From the NCBI RefSeq assembly GCF_040126305.1, contig NZ_CP149510.1:4227001-4291000 (forward strand): a stretch of DNA of 64,000 bases. The letters run 5' to 3'. Shown piece after piece: positions 46,136 through 56,103 of this stretch. Both the position numbers and the translations under genes were made by a program. The first letter of the stretch is position 1. Each line of letters begins with the position of its first letter. This DNA comes from Pararhizobium sp. A13. GTDB taxonomy: Bacteria; Pseudomonadota; Alphaproteobacteria; Rhizobiales; Rhizobiaceae. The notes beneath the pieces are model-generated. The model saw only the letters and a list, made by a program, of their open reading frames with translations, did no database searches and was not told the origin of the DNA.

Positions 46136-46912
46136 ATGCTGGACATACTGGAAGAGGCGGCCGTGGCTGCGGGGCAAGCGATCCTCGAGGTCTACCATGC
46201 CGGTCCGGATGTCAGCTACAAGGCCGACTGTTCCCCCGTCACCGATGCCGATCAGAACGCGGAAAAGATCATCCTCGATCGCCTGGCAGCCGCTTTTCCG
46301 GACATCCCCGTCGTCGCCGAGGAAGCCGTTTCCGCCGGTCGCATTCCCGATATCGAGGGCAAATCCTTCTTTCTCGTCGATCCCCTCGACGGCACCAAGG
46401 AATTCCTCGGCCGCAACGACGACTTTACGGTCAATATCGCACTGATCGAAAAGGGTGAGCCCGTTGCCGGCGTGGTCTACGCGCCGGCGCTTGGAATCCT
46501 CTATGCCGCCAGCCGCAACAAGGCGAAAAAGGCTGTCGTCTCCGGCCAGCGCGAAATCGGCCCGCCGACAATCATCGGCTGCCGCAGCCGTGGCGACAGA
46601 CTGGTGGCGCTGGCCAGCCGCTCCCACAACAGCCAGGAAACCATCGCCTACCTCGCCGAACACGGCATCACCGACTATGAATCGATCGGCTCCTCGCTGA
46701 AGTTCTGCCTACTCGCCGAAGGGCTGGCCGACATCTATCCGCGCCTCAGCCGCACGATGGAATGGGACACCGCGGCCGGCGACGCCGTCTTGCGGGCGGC
46801 GGGCGGCGAGACGGTGACCATGGACGGCAATCCGCTGTCCTATGGCAAGCGCAATCAGGGCTTCGACGTGGACTTCGCCAACCCGCATTTCGTGTCGCGG
46901 GGAAAAAACTGA
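46136..46912 (+). CDS. cysQ: 3'(2'),5'-bisphosphate nucleotidase CysQ
   Basis: 258 residues of the FIG/inositol-monophosphatase superfamily. Metal-binding motifs are SPVTDADQNAE, VVAEEA, the DPLDGTKEFLGRND signature near residue 83 and WDTAAGDAVLRAAGG near residue 206. It hydrolyses PAP to AMP, protecting sulfate assimilation. ATG 46136 follows AGGA. It is alone, divergent from soxB and upstream of a broken phage-related gene. Confidence 0.94.
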   Translation: MLDILEEAAVAAGQAILEVYHAGPDVSYKADCSPVTDADQNAEKIILDRLAAAFPDIPVVAEEAVSAGRIPDIEGKSFFLVDPLDGTKEFLGRNDDFTVNIALIEKGEPVAGVVYAPALGILYAASRNKAKKAVVSGQREIGPPTIIGCRSRGDRLVALASRSHNSQETIAYLAEHGITDYESIGSSLKFCLLAEGLADIYPRLSRTMEWDTAAGDAVLRAAGGETVTMDGNPLSYGKRNQGFDVDFANPHFVSRGKN

Positions 46913-47076
46913 TCCGATTTCCCTGACCGGCGCAGGCTACCGGCCCTGATCCTCGTCTTTGCGGCAGCGGGGACCGCCGCCCGAAATTTCCCTTTGCAGA
47001 CGACGCGGACACGGACCTCGTCCCCGGTCCGTCCCGCGCGCGTACCCTTCTCCTGACGACAAAGGAGAACCGCCCG

Positions 47077-48016
47077 ATGAGCGAGACGACCGTCAATCTC
47101 GAACTGCCCTATATCCTGCCCTCCCAGCGCAGAAGCACGTCACCCATAACGAAGCGCTGCAGCACCTCGATGCCGTCACCCAGCTAACGGTGACCGCCAC
47201 CTTGACAACCTCGCCTTCCGGCAGGATGGCGACTGGATCTTTATTACCCCGAAGGAGGGCTGGCGCGGCTGGTTCCTAGCCGAGGACAAAATGAAGATTC
47301 ATGACGGCGGCGCCTGGGCCGCCTATGACGCCATCGGCACGCCTACGTCTCTCGGCATCAACACCACCGCCGACAGCACGAACCGGCTCGCCGTCTCGGC
47401 GGCGGCCACGCTGCTCACTCATGACGGGAACGGCCACCAGGTGAAAGTGAACAAGGTCGCAGCCGGCGATACGGCGAGCCTGTTGTTCCAGAGCGGCTGG
47501 TCCGGCCGGGCGGAAATGGGTCTCACCGGCTCGAATGACTTCCCCGTCAAGGTCAGTCGCGACGGCTCGGTCTGGACCGCGGCGCTCAGCATCACCGGCC
47601 AGGGCCAGGTGCGCATGCCGCAGCGGCCGCTGGTGCGGGCGACGCGCGATGGCGGCGTGTTGACGCCCTCCTCCGGTTCGCAGACCGGCTTTTCCACCCT
47701 GAGCATCAACCAGGGCGGCTTCAGCCTCGGCGCCGCCGTCGCGGGTGGCGGCAACCGGCTGATCGTCCCGGCAACAGCGCCTTACTTCGTCTGCCTCGGT
47801 GTCGAAGCCAACCCCGCCGGTGCCTTTTCCGTCGCTGTCAAGGTCAACTAAACGACGAGCATCAACGACAATGACACAGCCTCCACCTCCTAAAGCAACT
47901 GCGCCATCGGCATGACGCTTCTGAACGCCGGCGACTGGTTGGTGCTGGTGCACACCGGTACCACGCCGCTGGATTTTGGCTATGACAAGACAGAACTGAC
48001 GGTGGTGATGTTGTGA
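47077..48016 (+). pseudogene. Broken DUF2793 (phage/GTA tail-associated type) gene
   Basis: AAAGGAG precedes ATG 47077, and the first frame reads SETTVNLELPYILPSQ. A one-base loss near 47127 shifts the family continuation AQKHVTHNEALQHLDAVTQL into another frame, and from 47204 a third frame carries NLAFRQDGDWIFITPKEGW onward, with a stretch of the usual domain missing. That frame then meets TAA at 47849 and 47891, yet remains protein-like to GYDKTELTVVML and TGA at 48016. At least four lesions show that it is decayed. DUF2793 proteins occur in alphaproteobacterial prophage and tail-gene regions. Confidence 0.85.
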
Positions 48017-48103
48017 GGCGGCCGGGCAGCGGACGCGCGGTATGTAGCCGCTTCGCCGTTCACCCAATGCGCCGATTTCTCTTGCTGAGCGAAAGCTCTC
48101 ATC

Positions 48104-48245
48104 CCGTCTTCCTCGCCCTGTGGCGGGGATCCAGCCACCGCGCGTCCGCACGGTGAGAGAATCTATTCCGTCTTGTTAAGAAGAGAGCCTTTAGCGCCGC
48201 AGAAGCGGCGCTGCTGGATCCCCGCCACAAGCGCGAGGAAGACGG
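48104..48245. repeat. Inverted repeat of ~32 bp with internal hairpin
   Basis: The left arm 48104-48135 (ending GTGGCGGGGATCCAGC) is the inverted copy of 48213-48245 (starting GCTGGATCCCCGCCAC), with one small length difference. A separate 8-bp hairpin, AGCGCCGC/GCGGCGCT, lies at 48193-48212. The arm sequence recurs in diverged form at 58515-58550. It lies between the DUF2793 pseudogene and the end of the RND operon, both transcribed towards it. Confidence 0.75.
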
Positions 48246-48293
48246 AGGTGTGGGATTGCACCAAATGGACACCCCACAGACGGAGGATACGTC

Positions 48294-51200
48294 CTAAACC
48301 GGCACTGCGTCGTCCGGCACCGGCGTTTCCTCGCCCGCAATCGTCACTTCATCTTCCTTCTCCGGCGGCCTGATGCGGAACCAGGCGAGGTAGAGCGCCG
48401 GCAGGAACAGCAGCGTCAGCACCGTGCCGACGATGATGCCGCCCATCATGGCGTAGGCCATCGGACCCCAGAAGATTTCGCGGGCAATCGGGATCAGCGC
48501 CAGGCTGGCCGCTGCCGCCGTCAGCATGATTGGCCGCATGCGGTGTTCCGTCGCCTCCTGCACCGCGCGCCAGGGCGCCATGCCTTCCTTGCGCAGGTCC
48601 TCGATCTGCACGACGAGGATGACCGAGTTGCGGATCAGGATGCCGATCAGCGCCAGAATGCCAAGGATGGCGACGAAGCCCATCGGCGAATTGCTCGACA
48701 GGAGGGCCGCGACCACGCCGATCAGCGCCAACGGCGCCACCGCGAAGACGAGGAACAGCCGCGAGAAGCTCTGAAGCTGGATCATCAGGATCGTCGCCAT
48801 GACGAACAGCATCAAAGGCACGACGGCGGCGATCGGCGCCTGGCTCTTGCCGCTTTCCTCGACACTGCCGCCGACTTCTACCTTGTATCCCGGCGGCAGT
48901 TTTTCGGCATAGGCGGCCACGTCCTTTTCCAGCTGCGCGACAATCGTCGCCGGCTGCGTCGGACCATGGATGCCCGCCTTCACAGTCAGCGTCGGCATTC
49001 GCGAGCGGCGCCAGACGACCGGCTGTTCCATTTCGTAGCGGAAGCTCGCAACGGCGGCGAGCGGCACGGAATTGCCGCTGGCGCCCGGAAGCTGCAGGTC
49101 GCGCAGGGTCTCGATCGATTGCCGCTCGGCGGCCTTTGCACGCGCGACGACATTGATCAGGTAGATATCGTCGCGCACCTGCGTCACCGTCGTTCCGCCG
49201 ACAATGCCGTTCAGCGCTGACGAAATGTCCTGCGAAGTCACGCCAAGCTGGCGCGCCTTGTCCTGCAGCACGTCCACCTTGATCACGCGCGCGGGTTCGT
49301 TCCAGTCATAGACGACATCGCCGAGCAGCGGATTGCGCCCGAGAATGCTGCCGAGCTCGAGCGCATGCCTGCGTACCTCGCCGATATCGCGCCCGCTGAC
49401 GCGGTATTGCACCGGACGGCCGACCGGCGGACCGATGTCGAGCAGCTTCACATAGGCGTCGGTGCCGACAAAGGTTTCCTTCAGATATTTCTGCAGGTCG
49501 GCACGCAGCTTGTCGCGCGCTTCCAGGCTCTTCGTCACGATGATCGTCTGGCCGAAGGACGTATCCGGCGGCTGCACGTCGAAGGAGAGAACGAAGCGCA
49601 CCGCGCCCTGCCCGACATAGGTGGACCAGCGCTCGACATCGGGATTGCCGACGAGCTTCTCCTGTTCGAACTTCGCCATCTGCGCATTGGTCTCGGTAAT
49701 CGACGCATTCTGCGGCAGCGACCAGTCGACGATCAGTTCGAGGCGATCGGAAGACGGGAAGAACTGCTGCTGGACGCGGCCCATGCCGAAGACGGAAGCC
49801 GCGAAGATGATCACAGTAAAGGCGATCGTCACCCAGCGCCAGCGCATGCACCAGAGGAGAAGGCCGGAAAACACGCGCGCCAACGGGCCTTTTTCGCCAT
49901 GATGCTGCTTCATGGTTTTCGGGAGAATGGTCACGCCAAGCAAAGGCGCGAACACGACCGCGACGATCCAGGAGACCAGCAGTGAAACGGCGATGACGAC
50001 GAACAGGGTGAACGTGAATTCGCCGGCGGCGCTGTTGTTGAGGCCGACCGGAATGAAGCTCGCGACCGTGACGAGCGTACCGGTCAGCATCGGGAAGGCC
50101 GTCGATGTATAGACATAGGTCGCCGCCTTGCGCAGCGAATCACCTGCCTCCAGCCGCGCCACCATCATTTCGACGGCAATCATGGCATCGTCGACCAGAA
50201 GGCCGAGCGCGATGATGAGCGCGCCGAGCGAGATGCGCTGCAAAGAAATTCCGAAATAGGACATGACGACGAAGGTGATGGCGAGCGTCAGCGGGATCGA
50301 CAGCGCCACGACGAAACCGGCGCGCATTCCGAGGCTGACGAAGCTGACGGCAAGAACGATGATCACCGCTTCCGCCAGACCACGGGTGAAGCCCGATACG
50401 GCTTCCTCGACGATCAGCGGCTGGTCGGAGACGAGGTGCACGCCGACACCGACCGGCAACTCCGCCTCGACCTGTTTGATCTGCTCCTCGACCGCTGCGC
50501 CGAATTCCAAAAGGTTGGCACCCTGTTTCATGCCGATCGCCAACCCGATGGCCGGCTGTCCATCAAACCGGAACAGCGCCGACGGCGGATCGGTGTAGCC
50601 GCGGGTGATCGTGGCAATGTCGCTCAGCCGGAAGAAGCGGTTGTTGACCTGCAGATTGACGGCGCGCAGGCTGTCTTCCGACGTGAACTGGCCGTTGACG
50701 CGAATGCTGAGCCGCTCGCCTTCCGCCTGCACGACGCCGGAGGGTGCGATGGCGTTTTGCGCCTGCAGCGTGGCGACGACCTCGTTCTGATTGATGCCGA
50801 GCGCCGCCAACTGGCGCGTCGAGAATTCGAGATAGATCACCTCGTCCTGCGCGCCGATGATATCGACCTTGCCGATATTCGGGACGGTGAGGATCTGCCG
50901 GCGGGCATCCTCGACATAGTCGCGCAATTGCCGCTGGGTCAGGCCATCGGCAGTGAAGGCATAGATATTGCCGAACACGTCGCCGAACCGGTCGTTGAAC
51001 GACGGGCCAAGCACGCCCGACGGAAACTGGCCGCGGATGTCGCCGATCATGTTGCGGACGGTTACCCAGATCGAGGCGACGTCACGTGCCTTCGTCGTCG
51101 GCTTCAGGTTGACGAAGACGAGCGTCTGCCCCGGCGTGGTGATACTGCGCGTGTAATCCAGCGATTCCAGCTCTTCCAGCTTGCGCTCGATACGCTCGGT

Positions 51201-51398
51201 CACCTGCCGCGTGGTTTCCTCGACCGAGGCGCCCGGCCATTGCGCCGAAATCGTCATGGTCTTGATGGTGAAGGACGGGTCTTCCTCGCGGCCGAGGCTC
51301 AGGTAAGAGAAGAAGCCGAGCAGGCCGAAGACGATCATGAAATACCAGACCATCGATGCATGATCGAGCGCCCAGTCGGAAAGGTTGAACTTCTTCAT
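48294..51398 (-). CDS. RND efflux pump inner-membrane subunit (two-adaptor system)
   Basis: 1034 residues, AcrB superfamily. It begins FNLSDWALDHASMVWYFMIV, has the periplasmic signature PSFTIKTMTISAQWPGASVE and the helix-4 aspartate pair in ALGLLVDDAMIAVEMM. The second half repeats the layout (ILIRNSVILVVQIEDLRKEG). The acidic C-terminus ends in PVPDDAVPV. It is the third gene of an operon whose first two genes are adaptors; the ATG overlaps the second adaptor's stop (51395-51398). This arrangement resembles Pseudomonas TriABC. No outer-membrane channel is encoded nearby. Confidence 0.93.
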   Translation of the reverse strand: MKKFNLSDWALDHASMVWYFMIVFGLLGFFSYLSLGREEDPSFTIKTMTISAQWPGASVEETTRQVTERIERKLEELESLDYTRSITTPGQTLVFVNLKPTTKARDVASIWVTVRNMIGDIRGQFPSGVLGPSFNDRFGDVFGNIYAFTADGLTQRQLRDYVEDARRQILTVPNIGKVDIIGAQDEVIYLEFSTRQLAALGINQNEVVATLQAQNAIAPSGVVQAEGERLSIRVNGQFTSEDSLRAVNLQVNNRFFRLSDIATITRGYTDPPSALFRFDGQPAIGLAIGMKQGANLLEFGAAVEEQIKQVEAELPVGVGVHLVSDQPLIVEEAVSGFTRGLAEAVIIVLAVSFVSLGMRAGFVVALSIPLTLAITFVVMSYFGISLQRISLGALIIALGLLVDDAMIAVEMMVARLEAGDSLRKAATYVYTSTAFPMLTGTLVTVASFIPVGLNNSAAGEFTFTLFVVIAVSLLVSWIVAVVFAPLLGVTILPKTMKQHHGEKGPLARVFSGLLLWCMRWRWVTIAFTVIIFAASVFGMGRVQQQFFPSSDRLELIVDWSLPQNASITETNAQMAKFEQEKLVGNPDVERWSTYVGQGAVRFVLSFDVQPPDTSFGQTIIVTKSLEARDKLRADLQKYLKETFVGTDAYVKLLDIGPPVGRPVQYRVSGRDIGEVRRHALELGSILGRNPLLGDVVYDWNEPARVIKVDVLQDKARQLGVTSQDISSALNGIVGGTTVTQVRDDIYLINVVARAKAAERQSIETLRDLQLPGASGNSVPLAAVASFRYEMEQPVVWRRSRMPTLTVKAGIHGPTQPATIVAQLEKDVAAYAEKLPPGYKVEVGGSVEESGKSQAPIAAVVPLMLFVMATILMIQLQSFSRLFLVFAVAPLALIGVVAALLSSNSPMGFVAILGILALIGILIRNSVILVVQIEDLRKEGMAPWRAVQEATEHRMRPIMLTAAAASLALIPIAREIFWGPMAYAMMGGIIVGTVLTLLFLPALYLAWFRIRPPEKEDEVTIAGEETPVPDDAVPV

Positions 51399-52474
51399 GA
51401 ACGCGCCCCGTCTTCGAATTTCACTTTCTGGCCCTCCTCGAGGCTGTGGGTCCCGGCGGTGACGATGCGCATGCCGGGCTCAAGCCCGGACGTAACGACG
51501 ACGAAGCGGCCAAGTTCAGTACCCTTGCCGATGTCGCGGGCGCTCACCGTCTGCTTCTCCTGATCGACGATCCAGACATAGGACTTGCCGTCCCGCTCGA
51601 TGATCGCCGTCTGTGGAACGACGATTTGTTCTGCTGCGTCATCTGCGAGCGTGGCGGTGATCGTCGTTCCCAAGCGGAAACTTGGCGGCGGGTTTTCAAG
51701 GGCGATCTTGACGCGGCGCGTCCGCGTCGCGGCATCCGCAGCCGGTGCGATCTCTCGCACCTTGCCATTCACTTTCACCTCCGGATTGATCTGTAGCGAG
51801 ACAGAGAACACGGTCCCGACCGGCAGGAGCGCGCTGCCATCAGGCACGTCGACGACGGCATCGCGATCATCGGGCCGTGCGACCGTCACGATCGTCTCGC
51901 CCGCGGACACCACTTGACCGACTTCCGCGCCGGTTGAGGTGACGACACCATCATATTCCGACTTGATCTGCGTGTAGGACAGTTGCTCCTCGGCTTTCGA
52001 AAGGCCGGTGCGCGCCCTGACGAGCCCGGCCAGCGCCGCCTCGCGGCTCTGTTCGGCGCTTTCGACCGTTGCCTGCGTCGCGACGTCGGTTTTCAACAGT
52101 GTCCGCATGCGCTCTTCGGCGGCGGTGGCGTTCGCCAGCGTCGCTTCGGCGCTTGCCAGATCGGCTCTTGCCGAGCGGATGGCAAGCTCGAAGGCGGTCG
52201 GATCCAGCGCCGCGAGCGGCTCGCCGCGCGTCACCATATCACCTGTGTCGACGTTTCGCGCCACGAGGCGTCCGATGACACGAAACCCGAGGGCCGTCTG
52301 AACCTTGGGTTGGACGGTCCCGGCATAGCTGGAGCCGGCGACAGGCTGGAGCGAGACGATCTGCGACAAAACGGGACGGACGACTTCGTGCGCTGGTTCT
52401 TCCTTCTCCTCACATCCGGACAGCAGGAAGAGGCTGAGCGGCAGCAGTGTGAGGGCGGTTTTGAAGGTGTTCAT
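51395..52474 (-). CDS. RND periplasmic adaptor lipoprotein (second adaptor)
   Basis: 359 residues. The lipobox LLSGC at about residue 21 marks it as a lipoprotein, anchored in the inner membrane since EEKEE follows the cysteine. The MFP order is visible: lipoyl half (LQPVAGSSYAGTVQPKVQTA), helical hairpin rich in A/E/R, second lipoyl half (YTQIKSEYDGVVTSTGAEVG) and beta-barrel. It overlaps both neighbours by ATGA. It is homologous to, but distinct from, the adaptor at 52471. Confidence 0.92.
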   Translation of the reverse strand: MNTFKTALTLLPLSLFLLSGCEEKEEPAHEVVRPVLSQIVSLQPVAGSSYAGTVQPKVQTALGFRVIGRLVARNVDTGDMVTRGEPLAALDPTAFELAIRSARADLASAEATLANATAAEERMRTLLKTDVATQATVESAEQSREAALAGLVRARTGLSKAEEQLSYTQIKSEYDGVVTSTGAEVGQVVSAGETIVTVARPDDRDAVVDVPDGSALLPVGTVFSVSLQINPEVKVNGKVREIAPAADAATRTRRVKIALENPPPSFRLGTTITATLADDAAEQIVVPQTAIIERDGKSYVWIVDQEKQTVSARDIGKGTELGRFVVVTSGLEPGMRIVTAGTHSLEEGQKVKFEDGARS

Positions 52475-53568
52475 TTCGCCTGCTCCTTGGTCGCGGTGAC
52501 GACCAGTCCGGGACGCAACATCTTCGTCCCGTCGATAACCACCTGCTCGCCTTCCTCGATGCCCGATGCGATCAGAACCCGGCCGGTTTCGTAGGAATTG
52601 ATCGTCACGGCCCGAAGGCTGACAGTGCTGTCCTTCGGGTCGACAACCCAGACCGCAGGTTTTCCCTCCAGCGCCGAGAGCGCCGTCCAGGGCAGGATCA
52701 CCACCTTGACCGGCTGGGAATCGGCTTGACCGATCACCGAGGAACCGAGCGTCATGCGGTCCGGCGTGTCATCGATGGCGATCTTGACGCGCACCGTTCC
52801 GGTCGCAGCGTCGATAGTCGGCGAGACTTCGCTGATCGTGCCGGTGGTCTTGACGCTGGGATCACTGATCAGTGCCAATTGGATCTTGGGCTCTGCCGGC
52901 CTGGCAAACAGCAGCGATTCATAGACGTCGAAGATCGCATCGCGCGCGCCGTCCTGCGCGACCGTGTACATCGTCTGCGCCGCCTGCACCACCTGCCCCG
53001 TTTCCGCATTGCGTACGGTGACCACGCCATCTGCCTCTGCCCGAAGCTCCGTATAGGTCAGCGCGTTGCGCGCCGTAGCCAACTGGGCCCTGGCTGCGTC
53101 AAGCGCGCCCTTTGCCGTCCGCTCTGCGGTCTGGGCAAGATCGAAATCGCGCCGCGTGGTAAAGCCTTGTCTCAACAAGGCGGTCTGGCGCTCGAGCACT
53201 GCCGACGTCTGGCGCACCTGGGCTTCCGCAGCGCGCACGGACGCCTCGGATGCCTCGACGTCCGCCTTCTGCTCCTGCGGGTCGAGCCGCGCCAGCACCT
53301 CGCCCACTGTCACATGCGACCCGACATCCGCGGTCCACTCGCTGATCTGGCCGCTGACCCGAAAGGCAAGATTGGCCTGAACATGGGCGACGACTTCGCC
53401 GGTCAACGCTATCGTCTGACGGTGCTCGACAAAGGTCGCCGTTGTGGCGCGAACCGTGGCCGTGGTTTTTTCGGGAGGCTTGGTTTCACCCTGGCATGAC
53501 GCCAGTAACAGCGTGGCGGCGATCAATGGCCCAAACGCGCCAAACAGGAAATTTCGTTTCACGCTCAT
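52471..53568 (-). CDS. RND periplasmic adaptor lipoprotein (first adaptor)
   Basis: 365 residues. The lipobox LLASC near residue 25 is followed by QGETKPPEKT. MFP blocks are IALTGEVVAHVQANLAFRVS, GEVLARLDPQEQKADVEASE in the hairpin and TYTELRAEADGVVTVRNAETG in the second lipoyl half. It is the first gene of the three-gene operon. The 211 bases upstream are non-coding and should contain the promoter; no regulator gene adjoins directly. Confidence 0.92.
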   Translation of the reverse strand: MSVKRNFLFGAFGPLIAATLLLASCQGETKPPEKTTATVRATTATFVEHRQTIALTGEVVAHVQANLAFRVSGQISEWTADVGSHVTVGEVLARLDPQEQKADVEASEASVRAAEAQVRQTSAVLERQTALLRQGFTTRRDFDLAQTAERTAKGALDAARAQLATARNALTYTELRAEADGVVTVRNAETGQVVQAAQTMYTVAQDGARDAIFDVYESLLFARPAEPKIQLALISDPSVKTTGTISEVSPTIDAATGTVRVKIAIDDTPDRMTLGSSVIGQADSQPVKVVILPWTALSALEGKPAVWVVDPKDSTVSLRAVTINSYETGRVLIASGIEEGEQVVIDGTKMLRPGLVVTATKEQAK

Positions 53569-53779
53569 CTGCGCTGCTCACCCGATATCGATGCAGAACC
53601 ATTTATTGTGGACCCTCAATATACACGGTTGGCGGCAATGACAAGCCAACCGAACAGGCAAGGCGCAATCACATCGGGGACAAGAATGCACGCTTGGCCA
53701 CTCAGACAGGCCTACAGACGAAACTATGCAGATTTAATGCCAAAGTGCAGAATAAACCGAAGGTTGTACGTGCCTGAAC

Positions 53780-54136
53780 TCAAGATTGGCCCGGTATTGC
53801 AAGGCCGAGAAGACTGCCGACCGACACTTCATTGAAGGGTTTGCTGATCCGCGGAATATCACGCAGTGGCGCAGGAAAAATCGTGTCCTCGCCATAGCCG
53901 CTGACGAATCCGAAGGCCACGCCGCGTGCGACCAGGATACCGGCGAAATCGAAGCTCGTCTCAGCACCGAGATTGACGTCGAGAAGAGCAAAATCGAAGG
54001 ATTGCGCTTCGATGAGGGCACTGGCTTCAGCCGAGTTGGTGGCAATCTCGACATGCTCGATGCCGAGCGACTTCAGAATGTCCTCGGCCTCCATGGCAAT
54101 GATGAAATTGTCTTCCAGCACCAGCACGCGCTTCAT
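53780..54136 (-). CDS. Stand-alone response regulator receiver protein
   Basis: 118 residues, a single CheY-like receiver: VLVLEDNFIIAMEAEDIL with the acidic pair, phospho-acceptor Asp53 in FALLDVNLGAETSFDF, a Ser in VSGYGED in the Thr/Ser position and Lys in RISKPFNE. There is no output domain. The frame extends ten codons further, but ATG 54136 matches the domain start. The partner kinase is not in the window. It may relay phosphate or regulate a general stress pathway, as similar short receivers do in rhizobia. Confidence 0.88.
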   Translation of the reverse strand: MKRVLVLEDNFIIAMEAEDILKSLGIEHVEIATNSAEASALIEAQSFDFALLDVNLGAETSFDFAGILVARGVAFGFVSGYGEDTIFPAPLRDIPRISKPFNEVSVGSLLGLAIPGQS

Positions 54137-54309
54137 CAAAAGTGGAATCTCCGCAAGCGCCGCCAATATTGGTTCCCATCTTCCTTCGACCGCTCACGTG
54201 TGAATCGCGGTCTTCAACCGGACAAGTAAGGCAAGCGCGGCGCAGCGACATTTAAATAAGACATGTGGCTGATCAACAGCGTTGGTTCCGCACTCCTTGC
54301 CGTAGACAT

Positions 54310-55065
54310 TCAAATGAACGGACGGCCTTTTTCGTGATGTCCTTCCCAGCCGGAAATCTTCATCAAACCTTCGTCGTCAAGGATGTCGCAGCCGCGGTCG
54401 GCCCAGCGAATCAGCTTGCGTTCGCCGAGCTTCTTCAGCGTCTTGTTGGTGTGGACGATCGAAAGCCCGAGCGTATCGGCGACATGCTGCTGGGTGATCG
54501 GAATGGAGACGCGCTCGCCTTTGAAAAGATTGGTCGCCTTGGCACGTTGATAGAGAAACGCGAGAAGATAGGCCGCCCGTTCCAGTGCCGAGCGGCGGCC
54601 TATGCTGAGCAGGTTTTCATCGAGGATGCGCTCTTCCTGCGCTGCAATCCAGGTCAGATCATAGGCAAGATCCGGATAGCTGCGATAGAGCGTACCGAGT
54701 TTGTCGCGCTCGAAAACGCACAGCGTCACGGGTGACAGCGCCTCGACCGAATGCTGCATCTCACCCATGAGGCTGCCCTGAAGGCCGATCAGATCGCCCG
54801 GCATCATATAGTTCAGTATCTGTCGGCGGCCATCGTCCAGCATCTTGTAGCGAAAGCCCCAGCCCGAAAGCACGGTGAAGAGATGCGCGCTGTGCGAGCC
54901 TTCCACCAGGATCGTCGTTCCCGCGTCCACGACCAGTTCGCCGGTCTTGAAGTTCGACACGAATTCGAGCTCATCCGGCTTGAACTCACGGAAATGCTTA
55001 AGACCCCGCAAGGGACACTGTTCGCAGGGCGTCCGTCTGTTGTTGCGGCTTTTCGGCGCGACCAT
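54310..55065 (-). CDS. Crp/Fnr-family transcriptional regulator
   Basis: 251 residues from ATG 55065, after GAGG. The cyclic-nucleotide-type effector domain (LVVDAGTTILVEGSHSAHLF, LNYMMPGDLIGLQGSL) is followed by a long dimer helix and the winged HTH (SIPITQQHVADTLGLSIVHTNK, TLKKLGERKLIRW). The N-terminus has CEQCPLRGL, only two of the cysteines that FNR uses for its iron-sulfur cluster, so oxygen sensing by an FNR cluster is doubtful. It diverges from the SDR gene at 55240. Confidence 0.9.
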   Translation of the reverse strand: MVAPKSRNNRRTPCEQCPLRGLKHFREFKPDELEFVSNFKTGELVVDAGTTILVEGSHSAHLFTVLSGWGFRYKMLDDGRRQILNYMMPGDLIGLQGSLMGEMQHSVEALSPVTLCVFERDKLGTLYRSYPDLAYDLTWIAAQEERILDENLLSIGRRSALERAAYLLAFLYQRAKATNLFKGERVSIPITQQHVADTLGLSIVHTNKTLKKLGERKLIRWADRGCDILDDEGLMKISGWEGHHEKGRPFI

Positions 55066-55239
55066 TGGGTCCTCGATGAGTGAAAGCAGCCGCGAGGCAG
55101 TGCTTTGATTTATAATTAAAATTAGAGGCCAATGTTTTTCCGGCAAGGGGAGTTCGCAAAGCACGGGTGGACTTCTGTACCCGGCAAGCCTAGTTTTTCT
55201 CTTCGAGATCATACCCTTAAAGAACGGGACGGAACCGCG

Positions 55240-56103
55240 ATGAACCATCCAGCCTTTGCCAGCAACCATGTCGCTGTTGTGACCGGAGCCGCTTCGGGCA
55301 TCGGCCTTGCCGCCGCCAGGCGCTTCGCCGGCCTCGGCATGAACGTCGTGCTCTCCGATCTGCCGGGCGAACGGCTGGACAAGGCGGCGCGCGAGACGGC
55401 GGCGCTCTCCCCACATGGTCCCGACAGCGTGGCAGCCATTCCCGCGGATGTCGCGTCGGTCGAATCGCTGCAGGCGCTGGAACGGGACGCCGTCGCGCTA
55501 TTCGGCCGCGTTCACGTGTTGATGAACAATGCCGGCATTCCGGGCAGCTCGATGTTCGGCGCGCAGGATGCGTGGGAAAAAGTGTTCGCCGTCAATCTGT
55601 GGGGCGTCGTCAACGGTTCGCGCATCTTTGCGCCCGGCATGATCGCCCACGGCCAGACCGGCCTCATCATCAATACCGGCTCCAAGCAGGGCATCACCAC
55701 CCCACCCGGCGACCCCGCCTACAACGTGACGAAGGCCGGCGTCAAAGCCTTCACCGAGGCGCTGCAGCATGAATTTCGTAACATGCTCAATTGCAACATC
55801 ACGGCGCACCTGCTCATTCCCGGCTTCGTCTATACGGGGCTGACGGCCCAGGGCCGCACGGAAAAGCCAGAGGGCGCCTGGACGCCGCAGGAAACTGTCG
55901 ATTTCATGATGCAGAGCCTCGAAAACGATGACTTCTACATCCTTTGCCCGGACAATGACGTCGAGCGCGCAACCGACGAGAAACGCATCCTCTGGGCCGC
56001 CGGCGATATCATCGAGAACCGTCCACCGCTGTCGCGCTGGCATCCCGACTATGCCGACGCCTTCAAGGCGTTTCTGACGAAAGATCGTCCGAAAATCAGC
56101 TAA
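55240..56103 (+). CDS. Short-chain dehydrogenase/reductase
   Basis: 287 residues. The cofactor motif TGAASGIG is near residue 15, with VLSDLPGERLD (Asp after the second strand, favouring NAD), NNAGIPG, the catalytic Ser in NTGSKQG and Tyr/Lys in AYNVTKAG. A C-terminal extension (ERATDEKRILWAAGDIIENRPP) is longer than in minimal SDRs. ATG 55240 begins the domain. It may act on carbonyl products of the adjacent dioxygenases; the substrate is unknown. Confidence 0.92.
   Translation: MNHPAFASNHVAVVTGAASGIGLAAARRFAGLGMNVVLSDLPGERLDKAARETAALSPHGPDSVAAIPADVASVESLQALERDAVALFGRVHVLMNNAGIPGSSMFGAQDAWEKVFAVNLWGVVNGSRIFAPGMIAHGQTGLIINTGSKQGITTPPGDPAYNVTKAGVKAFTEALQHEFRNMLNCNITAHLLIPGFVYTGLTAQGRTEKPEGAWTPQETVDFMMQSLENDDFYILCPDNDVERATDEKRILWAAGDIIENRPPLSRWHPDYADAFKAFLTKDRPKIS

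Noticed and set aside
46959-47279. A separate short gene before the DUF2793 region
   Set aside because: Its second half is the frame-shifted part of the DUF2793 pseudogene; the first half is non-coding.
55090-55130. FNR-box-like TTGATTTATAATTAA between the Crp/Fnr gene and the SDR gene
   Set aside because: The second half does not match ATCAA; the similarity is likely due to the A/T-rich promoter region.
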